From assembly GCA_013373515.1 (NCBI GenBank), contig JABXHR010000090.1:1-43760 (forward strand): a stretch of DNA of 43,760 nucleotides. The letters run 5' to 3'. Every line of letters begins with the position of its first letter. Position 1 is the first letter of the stretch. The notes under the pieces are model-generated. The model ran no database searches, was not told the origin of the DNA, and was given only the letters and a program-made list of their open reading frames with translations. The DNA is from Gammaproteobacteria bacterium. GTDB taxonomy: Bacteria > Pseudomonadota > Gammaproteobacteria > JABXHR01. The position numbers and the translations under genes were made by a program. Below are positions 1 through 8,967 of this stretch, piece after piece.

Positions 1-1
1 C

Positions 2-1225
2 GAAATCATCCTCAAAATCGAAGAGTTGCTTGAGATTCTGCGCAATCCAGAGCGTCTTCGCGAAGTCATTCGTGAAGAACTCGAAGCGATTCGTGATCAA
101 TACGGCGAGCCACGTCGCACCGAGATTTCAGCGGATTACAGCAATCTCTCGCAAGAAGACCTCATTCCAGAGACCGATATGGTCGTCACGTTGTCGCACG
201 AGGGGTACATCAAAGCGCAGCCGCTGGATGATTACCAAACCCAACGTCGTGGCGGTCGTGGCAAGTCTGCCACGTCGATGAAAGACAATGACTTCATCGA
301 TAAGCTCTTTGTCGCCAGCAGCCATGACATGTGTTTGTTCTTTACCAGTCGCGGCCGTGTTTACTGGCGCAAGGTGTATCAGCTCCCTGCGGCCAGCCGT
401 GGGTCCAAAGGTCGCCCGATTATCAATGTATTGCCGCTACAGGAAAATGAGCGCGTCAACACCACATTGGCGGTGCGCGACTTCCCAGATGACCAATTTG
501 TGTTCTTTGCCACGCGCAATGGCGTGGTAAAGAAAACCGCGCTATCGGCGTTCTCACGCCCATTGGCCAGCGGCATCATCGCAGTAGATTTGCGCCAAGA
601 CGACTACCTAGTCAAAGTCGATATTACCGATGGCACCAAAGACGTCATGCTGATCTCTGCCGATGGCCAAGCGATGCGATTCAATGAAAACGATGTTCGC
701 GCCATGGGTCGTACGGCGGCGGGCGTACGCGGCATTCGTTTGAAGAACGCTGAAGACCATGTGGTGGCGTTGATTGTCTGCGACGACGATTCACAGGTGC
801 TGACAGCCACTGAAATGGGCAACGGTAAACGCACACACATCACCGAGTACCCTTGCAAAGGCCGAGGCGGACAAGGTGTCATTGATATTAAAACTGAGGA
901 TCGCAATGGCAAGGTGATCGGTGCGGTCAAGGTGGCAGAAGATGCTGATGTCATGCTGATCACCAACGGCGGCACACTGGTGCGGACGAAGGTCGCTGAG
1001 GTGCGTGAGGTCAGTCGCAATACCTATGGGGTATCGCTAATTCGTTTGACCAAAGGCGAGAAGTTGGTTGAGATCGCTGCAGTGCCGTTTACGGAGACCG
1101 ACGAAGAAGAGCCTGTGGAAGGCAACGAGCCAATAGATGGCGACGCGGGTGCAAGCGCGGGTGCAAACACCCAAGCGTCAGAAGACACCTCTGAGCCGCC
1201 AACGTCTGAAGGCGACGACGCATAA
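2..1225 (+). CDS. gyrA: DNA gyrase subunit A, C-terminal part (5' end outside window)
   Basis: The reading frame is open from the first bases of the window, so the start codon and the catalytic N-terminal half lie upstream. What remains is the end of the coiled-coil/tail-gate region followed by the beta-pinwheel that wraps DNA. The GyrA box QRRGGRGKS, needed for DNA wrapping and negative supercoiling, is visible near bases 242-268, which separates it from ParC. Repeated blade motifs follow (for example GRGGQGV near 870). The last ~40 residues are an acidic Glu/Asp/Ser/Thr-rich tail; in E. coli GyrA an acidic tail tunes supercoiling. The stop overlaps the serC start by one base (TAATG), suggesting translational coupling. 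Confidence 0.97.
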   Translation, partial: EIILKIEELLEILRNPERLREVIREELEAIRDQYGEPRRTEISADYSNLSQEDLIPETDMVVTLSHEGYIKAQPLDDYQTQRRGGRGKSATSMKDNDFIDKLFVASSHDMCLFFTSRGRVYWRKVYQLPAASRGSKGRPIINVLPLQENERVNTTLAVRDFPDDQFVFFATRNGVVKKTALSAFSRPLASGIIAVDLRQDDYLVKVDITDGTKDVMLISADGQAMRFNENDVRAMGRTAAGVRGIRLKNAEDHVVALIVCDDDSQVLTATEMGNGKRTHITEYPCKGRGGQGVIDIKTEDRNGKVIGAVKVAEDADVMLITNGGTLVRTKVAEVREVSRNTYGVSLIRLTKGEKLVEIAAVPFTETDEEEPVEGNEPIDGDAGASAGANTQASEDTSEPPTSEGDDA

Positions 1226-2298
1226 TGCGGGTGCACAATTTTAGTGCGGGCCCGGCAGCGATCGCGACGCCAGTACTCGAGCGAGCGCAAGCGGAGCTGT
1301 TGAATTATGCCGGAGTCGGTGCCTCGGTGATGGAAATCAGCCATCGAGGTGCACCTTTCATGGCGTTGGCCGAGCAAATTGAGGCCAATTTACGCAAGTT
1401 GGCTTCCATTCCCGACGACTATGCGGTGCTATTTCTCCAAGGCGGCGCCACTGGCCAGTTTAGTAACATTCCGCAAAACTTTTTAGATGGCGGCGCTGCA
1501 GATTATCTGGTGACAGGGCATTGGTCTAAGAAGGCCTTTGAGGTGGCAAGTCGATACCCCGCTGCAGGTTCGGTGCACTGCATTGCAAATACCGCCTCAA
1601 CGCAGTATCGCTCGATGGTGTCTGAATTCACGGAAACCAGCGGCTCACGATATTTGCATTTGGCGAGCAACGAGACGATTCACGGCGTGCAGTTTAAGCA
1701 GTGGCCGAAGAGCGTTGCACCGCTGGTGATCGATATGTCGTCTGATATCTTGTCGAAACCGATCGATTTCACCAATGTCGGCATGATTTACGCGGGCGCG
1801 CAAAAGAACATTGGGCCGTCTGGCATTACGCTGGTGGTTGTGCGTCGTGATTTGCTGGGTCGTTGCCAAGACAGCTGGCCAGATATATTCAATTACCAAT
1901 GCCAGCTCGATAAAGATTCAATGCTCAATACGCCGCCGACCTTTGCTTGGTATTTGGCGGGGCTGTCGTTTGAGTGGCTTTTGGATCAGGGTGGGCTTGA
2001 TGCCATTGCAGCGATCAACACACGCAAGGCCGCGATGCTTTACGACTACATCGATCAATCGTCTCTGTATGACAATGCGATTGATCGCGATTGCCGATCT
2101 GCTATGAATGTGCCGTTTACGCTTGCGGATGATGCGTTGACGACTGCTTTTCTCGATGCTGCTGCGAAAGAAGGTATGCTGGGGTTAAAAGGCCACAAGG
2201 CACTTGGGGGTTGTCGCGCGAGCATTTATAACGCCATCTCAGAGGCTGCAGTCGTGGATTTGGTGTCGTTAATGCAAGAGTTCGAACGAACTCGTTAA
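1225..2298 (+). CDS. serC: Phosphoserine aminotransferase
   Basis: This 357-residue class V PLP aminotransferase converts 3-phosphohydroxypyruvate to phosphoserine using glutamate. It also makes 4-phosphohydroxythreonine for vitamin B6. The N-terminus HNFSAGPAA is typical of the family, the motif FLQGGATGQF lies near residue 70, and the Schiff-base lysine is in GAQKNIGPSG at about residue 194. The usual length is ~360, so it is complete. The start overlaps the gyrA stop, as in pseudomonad-type genomes where gyrA leads into serC. A strong intrinsic terminator follows directly, so the serC transcript probably ends here and does not run into pheA. Confidence 0.97.
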   Translation: MRVHNFSAGPAAIATPVLERAQAELLNYAGVGASVMEISHRGAPFMALAEQIEANLRKLASIPDDYAVLFLQGGATGQFSNIPQNFLDGGAADYLVTGHWSKKAFEVASRYPAAGSVHCIANTASTQYRSMVSEFTETSGSRYLHLASNETIHGVQFKQWPKSVAPLVIDMSSDILSKPIDFTNVGMIYAGAQKNIGPSGITLVVVRRDLLGRCQDSWPDIFNYQCQLDKDSMLNTPPTFAWYLAGLSFEWLLDQGGLDAIAAINTRKAAMLYDYIDQSSLYDNAIDRDCRSAMNVPFTLADDALTTAFLDAAAKEGMLGLKGHKALGGCRASIYNAISEAAVVDLVSLMQEFERTR

Positions 2299-2312
2299 GT
2301 TCTGCGAACGAT

Positions 2313-2338
2313 AAAAGGCGCCAATCGGCGCCTTTTTT
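2313..2338. terminator. Bidirectional intrinsic terminator between serC and the DUF3108 gene
   Basis: A perfect GGCGCC (2317-2322) / GGCGCC (2327-2332) hairpin has a 4-base loop, AAAA on the left and TTTTTT on the right. A/T runs on both sides let it work in both directions. It lies 14 bases after the serC stop, and the T-run overlaps the stop codon of the opposing gene, as expected at a convergent junction. Confidence 0.92.
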
Positions 2339-3041
2339 ATTTGCGAACGGCTTTCACCGTGCCAAGTGGGGTATTGATTTCTAGCTCCATCGGTAGGTTG
2401 CCGATGTCAGTGCGCTCGAATGTGATGCTGGCACCTTTGTCGTTATTGATATCGAAGTCGGTGCCTTCGTCAAAGCCGGCGAATTTATTAACCGACAACT
2501 TGCAGGTGAATGTTTGATCGCTGCTGTCGAGCATGGAGATGTTTAATTGGTAGTGTCGGCGGCCGTCAAACACCTCAAATTGGCCGTCGCATCCCTGCTG
2601 ACCACTGATGACGCGATAGAGCGGCGTCAGAGGGTCTGTGGCATATTTGACGCGCGAATTGCTGAGTTGGTCGGTCTCATGGACGGGGTCTTTGGGGTTT
2701 ACGTTGTAGTCTGCGACTTGGCCGTTTTCGTCCCAATTGACCACGCTTTCACGTATGCCGCGCGATAGAATTTCGGTGACGCGGTTGTGGTTGTTGGGTT
2801 GCACGCGTTTACGATCGCCCACTGTGAAAAAATATGCCTTCTGTCGTCCAAAAACTGAGGCTAGGCCGCCAGATTCAACACCAATGCCGACGCCGTATCG
2901 ATCTTCACCTTGCATCACACTGAGCTCTAAATCGGCAATGGGAAGCCCTTTATATTTAACTGAAAACGGCAGTGTGAGGTCTTGGGCGGCAGCAGGAATG
3001 GCGGTCAGTAGTAGACTGAACAAGAGCACAATATGGTGCAT
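2337..3041 (-). CDS. DUF3108 domain exported protein
   Basis: The 234-residue protein has a clear Sec signal peptide (MHHIVLLFSLLLTAIPAAAQ, probable cleavage after AAA). The mature part resembles DUF3108 proteins: an opening YKGLPIADLEL segment, a central DPLTPLYRVI segment, a CDGQFEVFDGRRHY stretch and a C-terminal GNLPMELE segment. Two cysteines in the mature part could form a periplasmic disulfide. DUF3108 proteins are predicted to be beta-rich envelope proteins of unknown function. The gene runs against its neighbours and interrupts the serC-pheA pair that is adjacent in many gammaproteobacteria. It is probably monocistronic, with its promoter in the 3042-3186 spacer. Confidence 0.8.
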   Translation of the reverse strand: MHHIVLLFSLLLTAIPAAAQDLTLPFSVKYKGLPIADLELSVMQGEDRYGVGIGVESGGLASVFGRQKAYFFTVGDRKRVQPNNHNRVTEILSRGIRESVVNWDENGQVADYNVNPKDPVHETDQLSNSRVKYATDPLTPLYRVISGQQGCDGQFEVFDGRRHYQLNISMLDSSDQTFTCKLSVNKFAGFDEGTDFDINNDKGASITFERTDIGNLPMELEINTPLGTVKAVRK

Positions 3042-3186
3042 GCGAGACGTCGGTCGGCGATTGAAAGCTTATTTGTGCCATGAAATCATGAATTTAATCT
3101 GAATGTCTGTCCGGTAATGCCATCTGCGCTATGGTGCTGGTGCAAATTCTGGCAGAATAACGGGCTAATTTACTCTGGGCTTTGTG

Positions 3187-4272
3187 ATGACGGACTCGCT
3201 TGATCAAATTCGTATAGAAATTGATGCCATAGACGATCAAATTGCGGCGCTGCTTCAACAGCGCGCACAGTGTGCTGAGCGTGTGGGGCACGTTAAGAAG
3301 CATGATCCAAACCCGATTTACTATCGTCCGGAGCGCGAGGCGCAAATCATCCGCCGCGTCACCAGTCGCGATGATTTGGTCATGCCCAAAGAGAGTGTCG
3401 AGCGAATCTTTCGTGAGATTATTTCTAGCTGCCTTGGCATGGAGCGGCCACTGTCGATTGCCTACCTTGGGCCGGCGGGGACGTTTTCTGAAGAAGCAGT
3501 CCGCAAACATTTTGGCGGCGCGGTAGATGCGGTAGCGCACAGTGATATCGAATCGATATTTAAGTCGGTCGAGTCCGGGCAGTGCCAATACGCCATGGTG
3601 CCTGTGGAAAATAGTACCGGTGGCACCATTACCGACACGCTAGACCAATTGATGGACACTTCGCTCAAAATTTGCGGTGAGCGCTATTTGCGTATCCATC
3701 AAAATCTTTGCGGCAATATCGATGATGTCAGTCAAATCACCAAGGTTTACTCACACGAATCATCGCTCAAACAGTGCCGTAACTGGTTGGCAGCCAATTT
3801 GCCTGGGGTGTCGACGGTACCTGTGCGCAGTAACGCTGAAGCTGCACGCTTAGCCGCACAGGAAGCCGGCGCAGCAGCGGTATGTGGCGCTGTGGCAGCG
3901 GAGCAATACGGCTTGGCCATCAAAGTCGAGAAAATCGAGGACCGGTCGGATAACACCACGCGCTTTTGGGTCATCGGCGATCAAGTCACCAAGCCAAGTG
4001 GTTCAGATAAAACCAGTCTTCTGGCTATCGCGCCGCACAAAACCGGGGCATTGTTTAGTTTGTTGCAGCCGCTCGCGGAGCTCGGTTTGAACATGACGCG
4101 CATCGAGTCACGCCCAACCCCCAAAGGTATGTGGGAGTATGCATTTTTTATTGATATCGAGGGTCATGCCAGCGAAGCGCGTATTGAATCTGCAATAGAG
4201 CGCTTGAAAGATGTTTCAGCCCATTTGCGGGTGCTAGGGGCCTACCCATCGGCCATCAGCAAAGATGACTGA
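3187..4272 (+). CDS. pheA: Bifunctional chorismate mutase / prephenate dehydratase (P-protein)
   Basis: The product has ~361 residues. Residues ~1-90 are an AroQ-type chorismate mutase domain (IDAIDDQIAALLQQR). Residues ~92-270 are the prephenate dehydratase domain, opening with YLGPAGTFSEEA and containing the catalytic TRF motif in DNTTRFWVIG. The C-terminal ACT domain carries ESRP, the phenylalanine-binding motif for feedback inhibition. The enzyme takes chorismate through prephenate to phenylpyruvate. GTG at 3184 directly before ATG 3187 is an alternative start; neither has a strong Shine-Dalgarno. The 3' end overlaps tyrA by 8 bases. In pseudomonads a hisC-type aminotransferase lies between pheA and tyrA; it is absent here. 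Confidence 0.96.
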   Translation: MTDSLDQIRIEIDAIDDQIAALLQQRAQCAERVGHVKKHDPNPIYYRPEREAQIIRRVTSRDDLVMPKESVERIFREIISSCLGMERPLSIAYLGPAGTFSEEAVRKHFGGAVDAVAHSDIESIFKSVESGQCQYAMVPVENSTGGTITDTLDQLMDTSLKICGERYLRIHQNLCGNIDDVSQITKVYSHESSLKQCRNWLAANLPGVSTVPVRSNAEAARLAAQEAGAAAVCGAVAAEQYGLAIKVEKIEDRSDNTTRFWVIGDQVTKPSGSDKTSLLAIAPHKTGALFSLLQPLAELGLNMTRIESRPTPKGMWEYAFFIDIEGHASEARIESAIERLKDVSAHLRVLGAYPSAISKDD

Positions 4273-5170
4273 GCAACGCTTTAGCCGCCAGTCGGTGCAC
4301 ACCATCGGGCTGATTGGTCTTGGGTTGATTGCCGGGTCTTTTTCGTTGGCGTTACAAGCCTCGCGCAAGTCGCGTTATCGCTTTGTTGGCTACTCGCGCA
4401 AGGCGGAAAATCGAGAGGCCTCGTTGGCCCGAGGGCTGGTACACGATGTCGTGCCCAGCATCGCCGAGCTCACCGCTTGTTGCGATGTCATTATGATTGC
4501 AGTGCCAATGTTGGCAATGCCAGATGTACTGGCGGAGTTGGCTCATCATGTCCGTCCCGACAGCATTATCACGGATGCCGGTTCTGTGAAGGGCAGCTTT
4601 GTAGCAGCCTGCGAAGCAGCGGGTCTCGATATGCGCCAAGTGGTTCCTGGACACCCAATTGCCGGCACAGAGAAATCGGGCGTCGCAGCGGGTTTTGCGG
4701 AGCTCTACCGAGGACGTCGCGTGGTGTTAACACCGCATAAACAGACATCTCACCAAGCCACAGAAGTGGTGATGGATCTCTGGCAAGCCTGTGGTGCTGA
4801 GGTCGATATGATGGCCGTTGAGCAGCACGATCGTGTACTGGCGGCGACAAGCCATTTGCCACACATGCTCGCATTTGCATTGGTCGATACGCTAATTACT
4901 CGGGAAAGCGACGAGCAGGTGTTCCGCTATGCCGCGGGCGGCTTTAAGGACTTTTCGCGTATTGCCAGCTCTGATCCGGTGATGTGGCGGGATATTGCAC
5001 TGGCAAATAAAACCGCGGTACTCGATGCGATGCGCGATTTGCAGACGCATTTTGATGCTTTGATCGCCAAAATCGAAAACGATGATGGCGAGGCCATCGT
5101 ACAGACTTTTGCCAATGCACGAGATCGTCGTGACGATTGGCTCGAATCCTTCCTAAATTCAAGACAATGA
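4265..5170 (+). CDS. tyrA: Prephenate dehydrogenase
   Basis: The 301-residue NAD(P)-dependent enzyme converts prephenate to 4-hydroxyphenylpyruvate in tyrosine synthesis. The N-terminal Rossmann fingerprint is GLIGLGLIAGS (residues ~15-25). The family motif PGHPIAGTEKSG is near residue 128 and a conserved ATSHLPHMLAF segment is near residue 198. There is no chorismate mutase domain and no ACT domain, so it is the monofunctional form. It overlaps pheA upstream and ends in an ATGA overlap with aroA. In several pseudomonads tyrA and aroA are fused; here they remain separate but coupled. Confidence 0.95.
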   Translation: MTEQRFSRQSVHTIGLIGLGLIAGSFSLALQASRKSRYRFVGYSRKAENREASLARGLVHDVVPSIAELTACCDVIMIAVPMLAMPDVLAELAHHVRPDSIITDAGSVKGSFVAACEAAGLDMRQVVPGHPIAGTEKSGVAAGFAELYRGRRVVLTPHKQTSHQATEVVMDLWQACGAEVDMMAVEQHDRVLAATSHLPHMLAFALVDTLITRESDEQVFRYAAGGFKDFSRIASSDPVMWRDIALANKTAVLDAMRDLQTHFDALIAKIENDDGEAIVQTFANARDRRDDWLESFLNSRQ

Positions 5171-6459
5171 CAGACTCTCTACTCGTTGCGCCGCGTGAAG
5201 GCGCTTACGGAACCGTGGCCATTCCGGGTTCTAAAAGTATTTCCAATCGTGCCTTGCTGCTGTGCGCCCTTGCCGACGGCACCACGGAACTCAGTGCGCT
5301 ACTCGAATCCGATGATACGCGTTATATGCGTCAAGCTTTGGCTGCATTGGGTGTTGATGTGGTGGCGAACAGCGAGACCGAATTTACCGTCAAGGGCTGT
5401 GGTGGCGACTTTCCAAATCGCAAAGCAAGCTTGTTTCTAGGCAATGCGGGTACGGCAGTACGCAGTTTGACCGCTGTCTTGGCCCTAACAGCTGGTGAGT
5501 TTGAAATTGACGGCATCGCTCGCATGCGTGAGCGGCCAATCAAGGATTTGCTCGATGCGCTACAGCCGCTAGGTGCAACCATAGACTGCCTAGATAACGA
5601 GGGCTTCTTGCCGCTGCGTTTATCGACACAATCTCTGGCTCAGACGCTATCGACAGCCGTAAAAGGCAATGTGTCTTCGCAGTATCTTACTGGGCTTTTG
5701 ATGGCGTTGCCGGTCACAGGCAAGGCGGCTGAGATTCAGATCGTCGGTGAGTTAATTTCAAAACCCTATGTGGCCATGACCATTGCACTGATGAAGCAGT
5801 TTGGGGTCGAAGTGATTAATCACGATTGGCAGCGCTTCGAAATTCCGGCCGGACAGTGTTACCGCTCGCCAGGTGTTTTGCGTGTTGAGGCCGATGCGTC
5901 AAGTGCCTCGTATTTCTTAGCTGCGGGCGCAATCGGTGGTGATGTCACCATTGAAGGCGTTGGCGCTGACAGTTTGCAGGGCGATGTCAAGTTTGCAGAT
6001 GCGCTAGCAGTGATGGGCGCCAACGTAGAGTGGGGCCCTGATTGGATTCGTTGTGCTAGGCCGCAAAGTGGGCAGCTCAAAGCGTTTGATCTCGATCTAA
6101 ATCATATTCCAGATGCGGCGATGACATTGGCTGTGGCCGCCGTATTTGCAGATGGGCCTTGTCACTTGCGGAACATTGGTTCGTGGAAGGTCAAAGAGAC
6201 GGATCGAATTTTGGCAATGGCCAATGAGCTGAGCAAACTCGGCATAAAGGTGGAATACACCGATGAGAGGTTGTCGGTCTGGCCTGGCCAGCCGAAGGCC
6301 CATATTGATATCGAAACTTATGATGATCACCGTATCGCGATGTGCTTTTCTTTGATTTCGCTGGCGGGCGTGCCGGTCAATATTCTCGATCCCGGTTGCA
6401 CCGCCAAAACCTACCCTAAGTACTTCGATGACTTTGCCACGCTGGCGGAACGCTCGTGA
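5167..6459 (+). CDS. aroA: 3-phosphoshikimate 1-carboxyvinyltransferase (EPSP synthase)
   Basis: This 430-residue enzyme transfers enolpyruvate from PEP to shikimate-3-phosphate, the sixth shikimate-pathway step. Motifs seen are PGSKSISNRALLL near the N-terminus, LFLGNAGTAVRSL (PEP/glyphosate site) near residue 90, RERPIKDL, and DDHRIAM near the C-terminus. A longer frame begins at a TTG ten codons upstream, but ATG 5167 sits in an ATGA overlap with the tyrA stop and gives the expected N-terminus. The 3' end overlaps cmk by four bases. Confidence 0.96.
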   Translation: MTDSLLVAPREGAYGTVAIPGSKSISNRALLLCALADGTTELSALLESDDTRYMRQALAALGVDVVANSETEFTVKGCGGDFPNRKASLFLGNAGTAVRSLTAVLALTAGEFEIDGIARMRERPIKDLLDALQPLGATIDCLDNEGFLPLRLSTQSLAQTLSTAVKGNVSSQYLTGLLMALPVTGKAAEIQIVGELISKPYVAMTIALMKQFGVEVINHDWQRFEIPAGQCYRSPGVLRVEADASSASYFLAAGAIGGDVTIEGVGADSLQGDVKFADALAVMGANVEWGPDWIRCARPQSGQLKAFDLDLNHIPDAAMTLAVAAVFADGPCHLRNIGSWKVKETDRILAMANELSKLGIKVEYTDERLSVWPGQPKAHIDIETYDDHRIAMCFSLISLAGVPVNILDPGCTAKTYPKYFDDFATLAERS

Positions 6460-7136
6460 GTGTGGTTATCACCGTTGATGGTCCGAGTGGTGTCGGTAAG
6501 GGCACACTTGCAATCAAACTTGCACAGGTTCTAGGTTTTCATCTTCTCGACAGTGGTGCAATCTACCGTGTCATCGGTGTGGCTGCCGATCGCTCTGGTA
6601 TTGCCTTGGACGATGAAAATGCCCTTGTGCATTTGGCCGAGCATAGCGATATGCAGTTTGTACCTAATGTAAAGTCAGGGCCGGTCGCAGTAATGCTGGA
6701 CGGCGAAGACCTAACGGTTGAAGTACGAACTGAAAAAGCAGGCAACTTGGCTTCGATGGTTGCCGTCTTGCCGGCACTGCGTGCCGCATTGCTTCAAAAA
6801 CAAAAGGATTTTTCTCAGGCGCCAGGGTTAGTCGCCGATGGGCGCGATATGGGAACCGTGGTATTTCCCGAAGCCGATTTGAAATTTTTCCTCGATGCCT
6901 CTGCCGAAGTACGTGCAGAACGCCGCGTTAAGCAATTGCAAGCAATGGGCAGAGATGTTATCTTTAACAAGATTTATCAAGAGGTTATGGAGCGTGATCA
7001 GCGTGATCGTAACCGGAAAGTTGCACCGCTCGCCCCAGCAGACGATGCAATTTTGATAGATACATCGACAATTTCGGCTGAGCAAGTCTTTGAAATGGTT
7101 AAAAAAACGATTTCTAAGCAGCTCGGCCTTTTGTAA
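6456..7136 (+). CDS. cmk: Cytidylate kinase
   Basis: The 226-residue enzyme phosphorylates CMP and dCMP with ATP, recycling cytidine nucleotides for RNA, DNA and phospholipid synthesis. The P-loop VDGPSGVGKGTLA is at residues ~7-19, followed by LLDSGAIYR (CMP binding) and DGRDMGTVVFP near residue 128. The start is GTG in a GTGA overlap with the aroA stop. The aroA-cmk-rpsA order is a hallmark of Gammaproteobacteria. Length matches the family. Confidence 0.96.
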   Translation: MSVVITVDGPSGVGKGTLAIKLAQVLGFHLLDSGAIYRVIGVAADRSGIALDDENALVHLAEHSDMQFVPNVKSGPVAVMLDGEDLTVEVRTEKAGNLASMVAVLPALRAALLQKQKDFSQAPGLVADGRDMGTVVFPEADLKFFLDASAEVRAERRVKQLQAMGRDVIFNKIYQEVMERDQRDRNRKVAPLAPADDAILIDTSTISAEQVFEMVKKTISKQLGLL

Positions 7137-7137
7137 T

Positions 7138-7213
7138 GGCGCCGCTTCCCATCAGGCGTCACTTTTCATGACCAAGACGAGGGGAGTCGTCTTGCTAAAT
7201 TGGTAATTTTTTA
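7138..7213 (+). promoter_or_regulatory. Structured rpsA translation initiation region (probable S1 autoregulatory leader)
   Basis: The 77-base cmk-rpsA spacer contains a perfect 8-bp hairpin, CAAGACGA (7173-7180) with TCGTCTTG (7187-7194), whose loop GGGGAG contains GGA. An upstream stem can form between 7138-7143 and 7155-7160 with one G-U pair. The rpsA start at 7214 lacks a good Shine-Dalgarno; an A/T-rich stretch precedes it. In E. coli and other gammaproteobacteria the rpsA leader likewise lacks a strong Shine-Dalgarno and uses hairpins with GGA-containing loops for efficient initiation and S1 autorepression. Assignment here is by analogy of structure and position. Confidence 0.6.
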
Positions 7214-8884
7214 ATGACTGAATCATTTGCGGAACTCTTTGAACAGAGCCTTGTTGAAGCTCAAATGCAACCTGGCGCGCTGTTGGTTGGTACTGTTTTA
7301 GGTATCTCTGGCGATCACGTAATCGTCAACTGCGGCTTGAAATCTGAAGGGGTTATTCCGAAAGAACAATTTTTGAACGAACAGGGTGAACTCGAAGTTG
7401 CCATCGGCGACACGGTAGAAGTTGCACTCGACACCGTAGAAGATGGTTTCGGCGAAACACGTCTATCTCGCGACAAAGCTAAGCGTGCACGAACTTGGTC
7501 ACGTTTGGAAGAAGCGATGAACAGCGATGAAATCATCAAAGGTGCCATCACTGGTAAGGTTAAAGGCGGCTTCACCGTCGAAGTTGAGCGCATTCGTGCG
7601 TTCCTACCTGGCTCATTGGTTGATGTGCGTCCTGTTCGTGACACTGCATACCTCGAAGGCAAAGAGCTTGAGTTCAAAGTCATCAAGCTTGACCAAAAAC
7701 GTAACAATGTTGTGGTTTCTCGCCGTGCAGTGGTAGAGCAAGAGTACTCAGAAGAGCGCGAAGAATTGCTCAAGAACTTGGCCGAAGGCTCTGAGGCAAT
7801 CGGTGTGGTCAAGAACCTCACAGATTACGGTGCGTTTATCGATCTCGGTGGTATTGATGGCTTGTTGCACATCACCGACATGGCTTGGAAGCGTGTTAAA
7901 CACCCATCAGAAGTCGTTGAAGTTGGTCAAGAGCTCAAAGTTAAGGTTCTCAAATTCGACCGTGATCGCAACCGCGTTTCACTCGGCCTCAAGCAATTGG
8001 GCGATGATCCATGGGTAGAATTGAAGCGTCGTTACCCAGAGGGTACGCGTGTATTCGGTCATGTGACTAACATCGCTGACTACGGCTGCTTTGTTGAAAT
8101 CGAGCAGGGCGTTGAAGGTTTGGTTCATGTGTCTGAAATGGATTGGACTAACCGCAACGTTAACCCATCACGCGTTGTAGCGTTGGGCGATGAGGTTGAG
8201 GTCATGATCCTTGATATCGATGAAGAGCGTCGTCGTATTTCTCTCGGTATCAAGCAATGTAAAGCCAATCCGTGGGAAGAGTTTGCAACCACGCACAACA
8301 AAGGCGATCGCGTTGCAGGCAAGATCAAGTCAATCACTGACTTCGGTATCTTCATTGGTTTGGACGGCGGCATTGACGGCCTGATTCACTTGTCAGATCT
8401 ATCTTGGAACGAAACCGGCGAAGATGCAGTACGTCGTTACAAGAAAGGCGATGAAGTCGAAGCAGTTGTGTTGGCAGTTGACACAGATCGTGAGCGCATC
8501 TCGTTGGGTGTTAAGCAAATCGATCAAGATCCATTCAGCCAGTTCATTGCAGACAATCCTAAAGGCGCAATCGTCAAAGGTACTGTCTCTGCAGTTGAAG
8601 CGCGCATGGTTACTGTAGACTTGGGCGATGGCGTTGATGGCCAGATCCGCGTCAGTGAATTGAGCCGTGAGCGCGTTGATGATGCGAGCTCTGTGGTTTC
8701 AGTCGGCGAAGCGCTCGAAGCTCGTGTTGTTGGCGTTGACCGCAAGTCGCGTGCAATTGCACTGTCTATCCGTGCGAAAGAACTGGGCGAAGAAGCTGAT
8801 CTGATCAATGAATTCTCTCAGGATTCGGGTGCCGGTGTCACATTTGGTGATTTGTTGAAAGATCAACTGAATCGTGACGAGTAA
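7214..8884 (+). CDS. rpsA: 30S ribosomal protein S1
   Basis: The 556-residue protein matches the ~557 of gammaproteobacterial S1. Six consecutive S1 (OB-fold) domains can be read: two N-terminal ribosome-binding domains, then four RNA-binding repeats with recurring patterns such as [20 protein letters not shown] (~212) and [20 protein letters not shown] (~380). S1 brings mRNA to the 30S subunit and melts structure at start sites. The gene is preceded by the structured leader described separately and followed by a consensus -10 element and ihfB. Confidence 0.98.
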   Translation: MTESFAELFEQSLVEAQMQPGALLVGTVLGISGDHVIVNCGLKSEGVIPKEQFLNEQGELEVAIGDTVEVALDTVEDGFGETRLSRDKAKRARTWSRLEEAMNSDEIIKGAITGKVKGGFTVEVERIRAFLPGSLVDVRPVRDTAYLEGKELEFKVIKLDQKRNNVVVSRRAVVEQEYSEEREELLKNLAEGSEAIGVVKNLTDYGAFIDLGGIDGLLHITDMAWKRVKHPSEVVEVGQELKVKVLKFDRDRNRVSLGLKQLGDDPWVELKRRYPEGTRVFGHVTNIADYGCFVEIEQGVEGLVHVSEMDWTNRNVNPSRVVALGDEVEVMILDIDEERRRISLGIKQCKANPWEEFATTHNKGDRVAGKIKSITDFGIFIGLDGGIDGLIHLSDLSWNETGEDAVRRYKKGDEVEAVVLAVDTDRERISLGVKQIDQDPFSQFIADNPKGAIVKGTVSAVEARMVTVDLGDGVDGQIRVSELSRERVDDASSVVSVGEALEARVVGVDRKSRAIALSIRAKELGEEADLINEFSQDSGAGVTFGDLLKDQLNRDE

Positions 8885-8886
8885 GG

Positions 8887-8892
8887 TATAAT
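8887..8892 (+). promoter_or_regulatory. Consensus -10 element, possible ihfB promoter
   Basis: A perfect TATAAT begins two bases after the rpsA stop. No good -35 lies at 16-18 bases; TTGAAA at 8855-8860 is too far away. An independent promoter for ihfB would fit its ability to be expressed separately from rpsA, but the support is one hexamer. Confidence 0.35.
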
Positions 8893-8916
8893 TCAGCTAC
8901 TTTGCTGAGTTAAAAT

Positions 8917-8941
8917 GCGGTGGTTTAATCGAAGCCACCGC
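8917..8941 (+). other. Hairpin in the rpsA-ihfB spacer
   Basis: GCGGTGG (8917-8923) pairs with CCACCGC (8935-8941), and the stem extends to 10 bp through a G-U pair and two A-U pairs around the loop AATCG. There is no T-run after it, so it is not a standard terminator. It could be an attenuating or mRNA-stabilising structure between rpsA and ihfB. Confidence 0.5.
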
Positions 8942-8967
8942 TTCAAACCAAGAAATCGGTAAGCGAA

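Noticed and set aside
604-1020. 138-residue open frame on the minus strand inside gyrA
   Set aside because: It is a low-complexity Ser/Thr-rich shadow of the gyrA frame with no recognisable domain; the same applies to the long minus-strand frames inside rpsA and pheA.
8917-8941. Intrinsic terminator after rpsA
   Set aside because: The stem is good but followed by CTTCAAACC instead of a T-run, so it was listed only as a hairpin.
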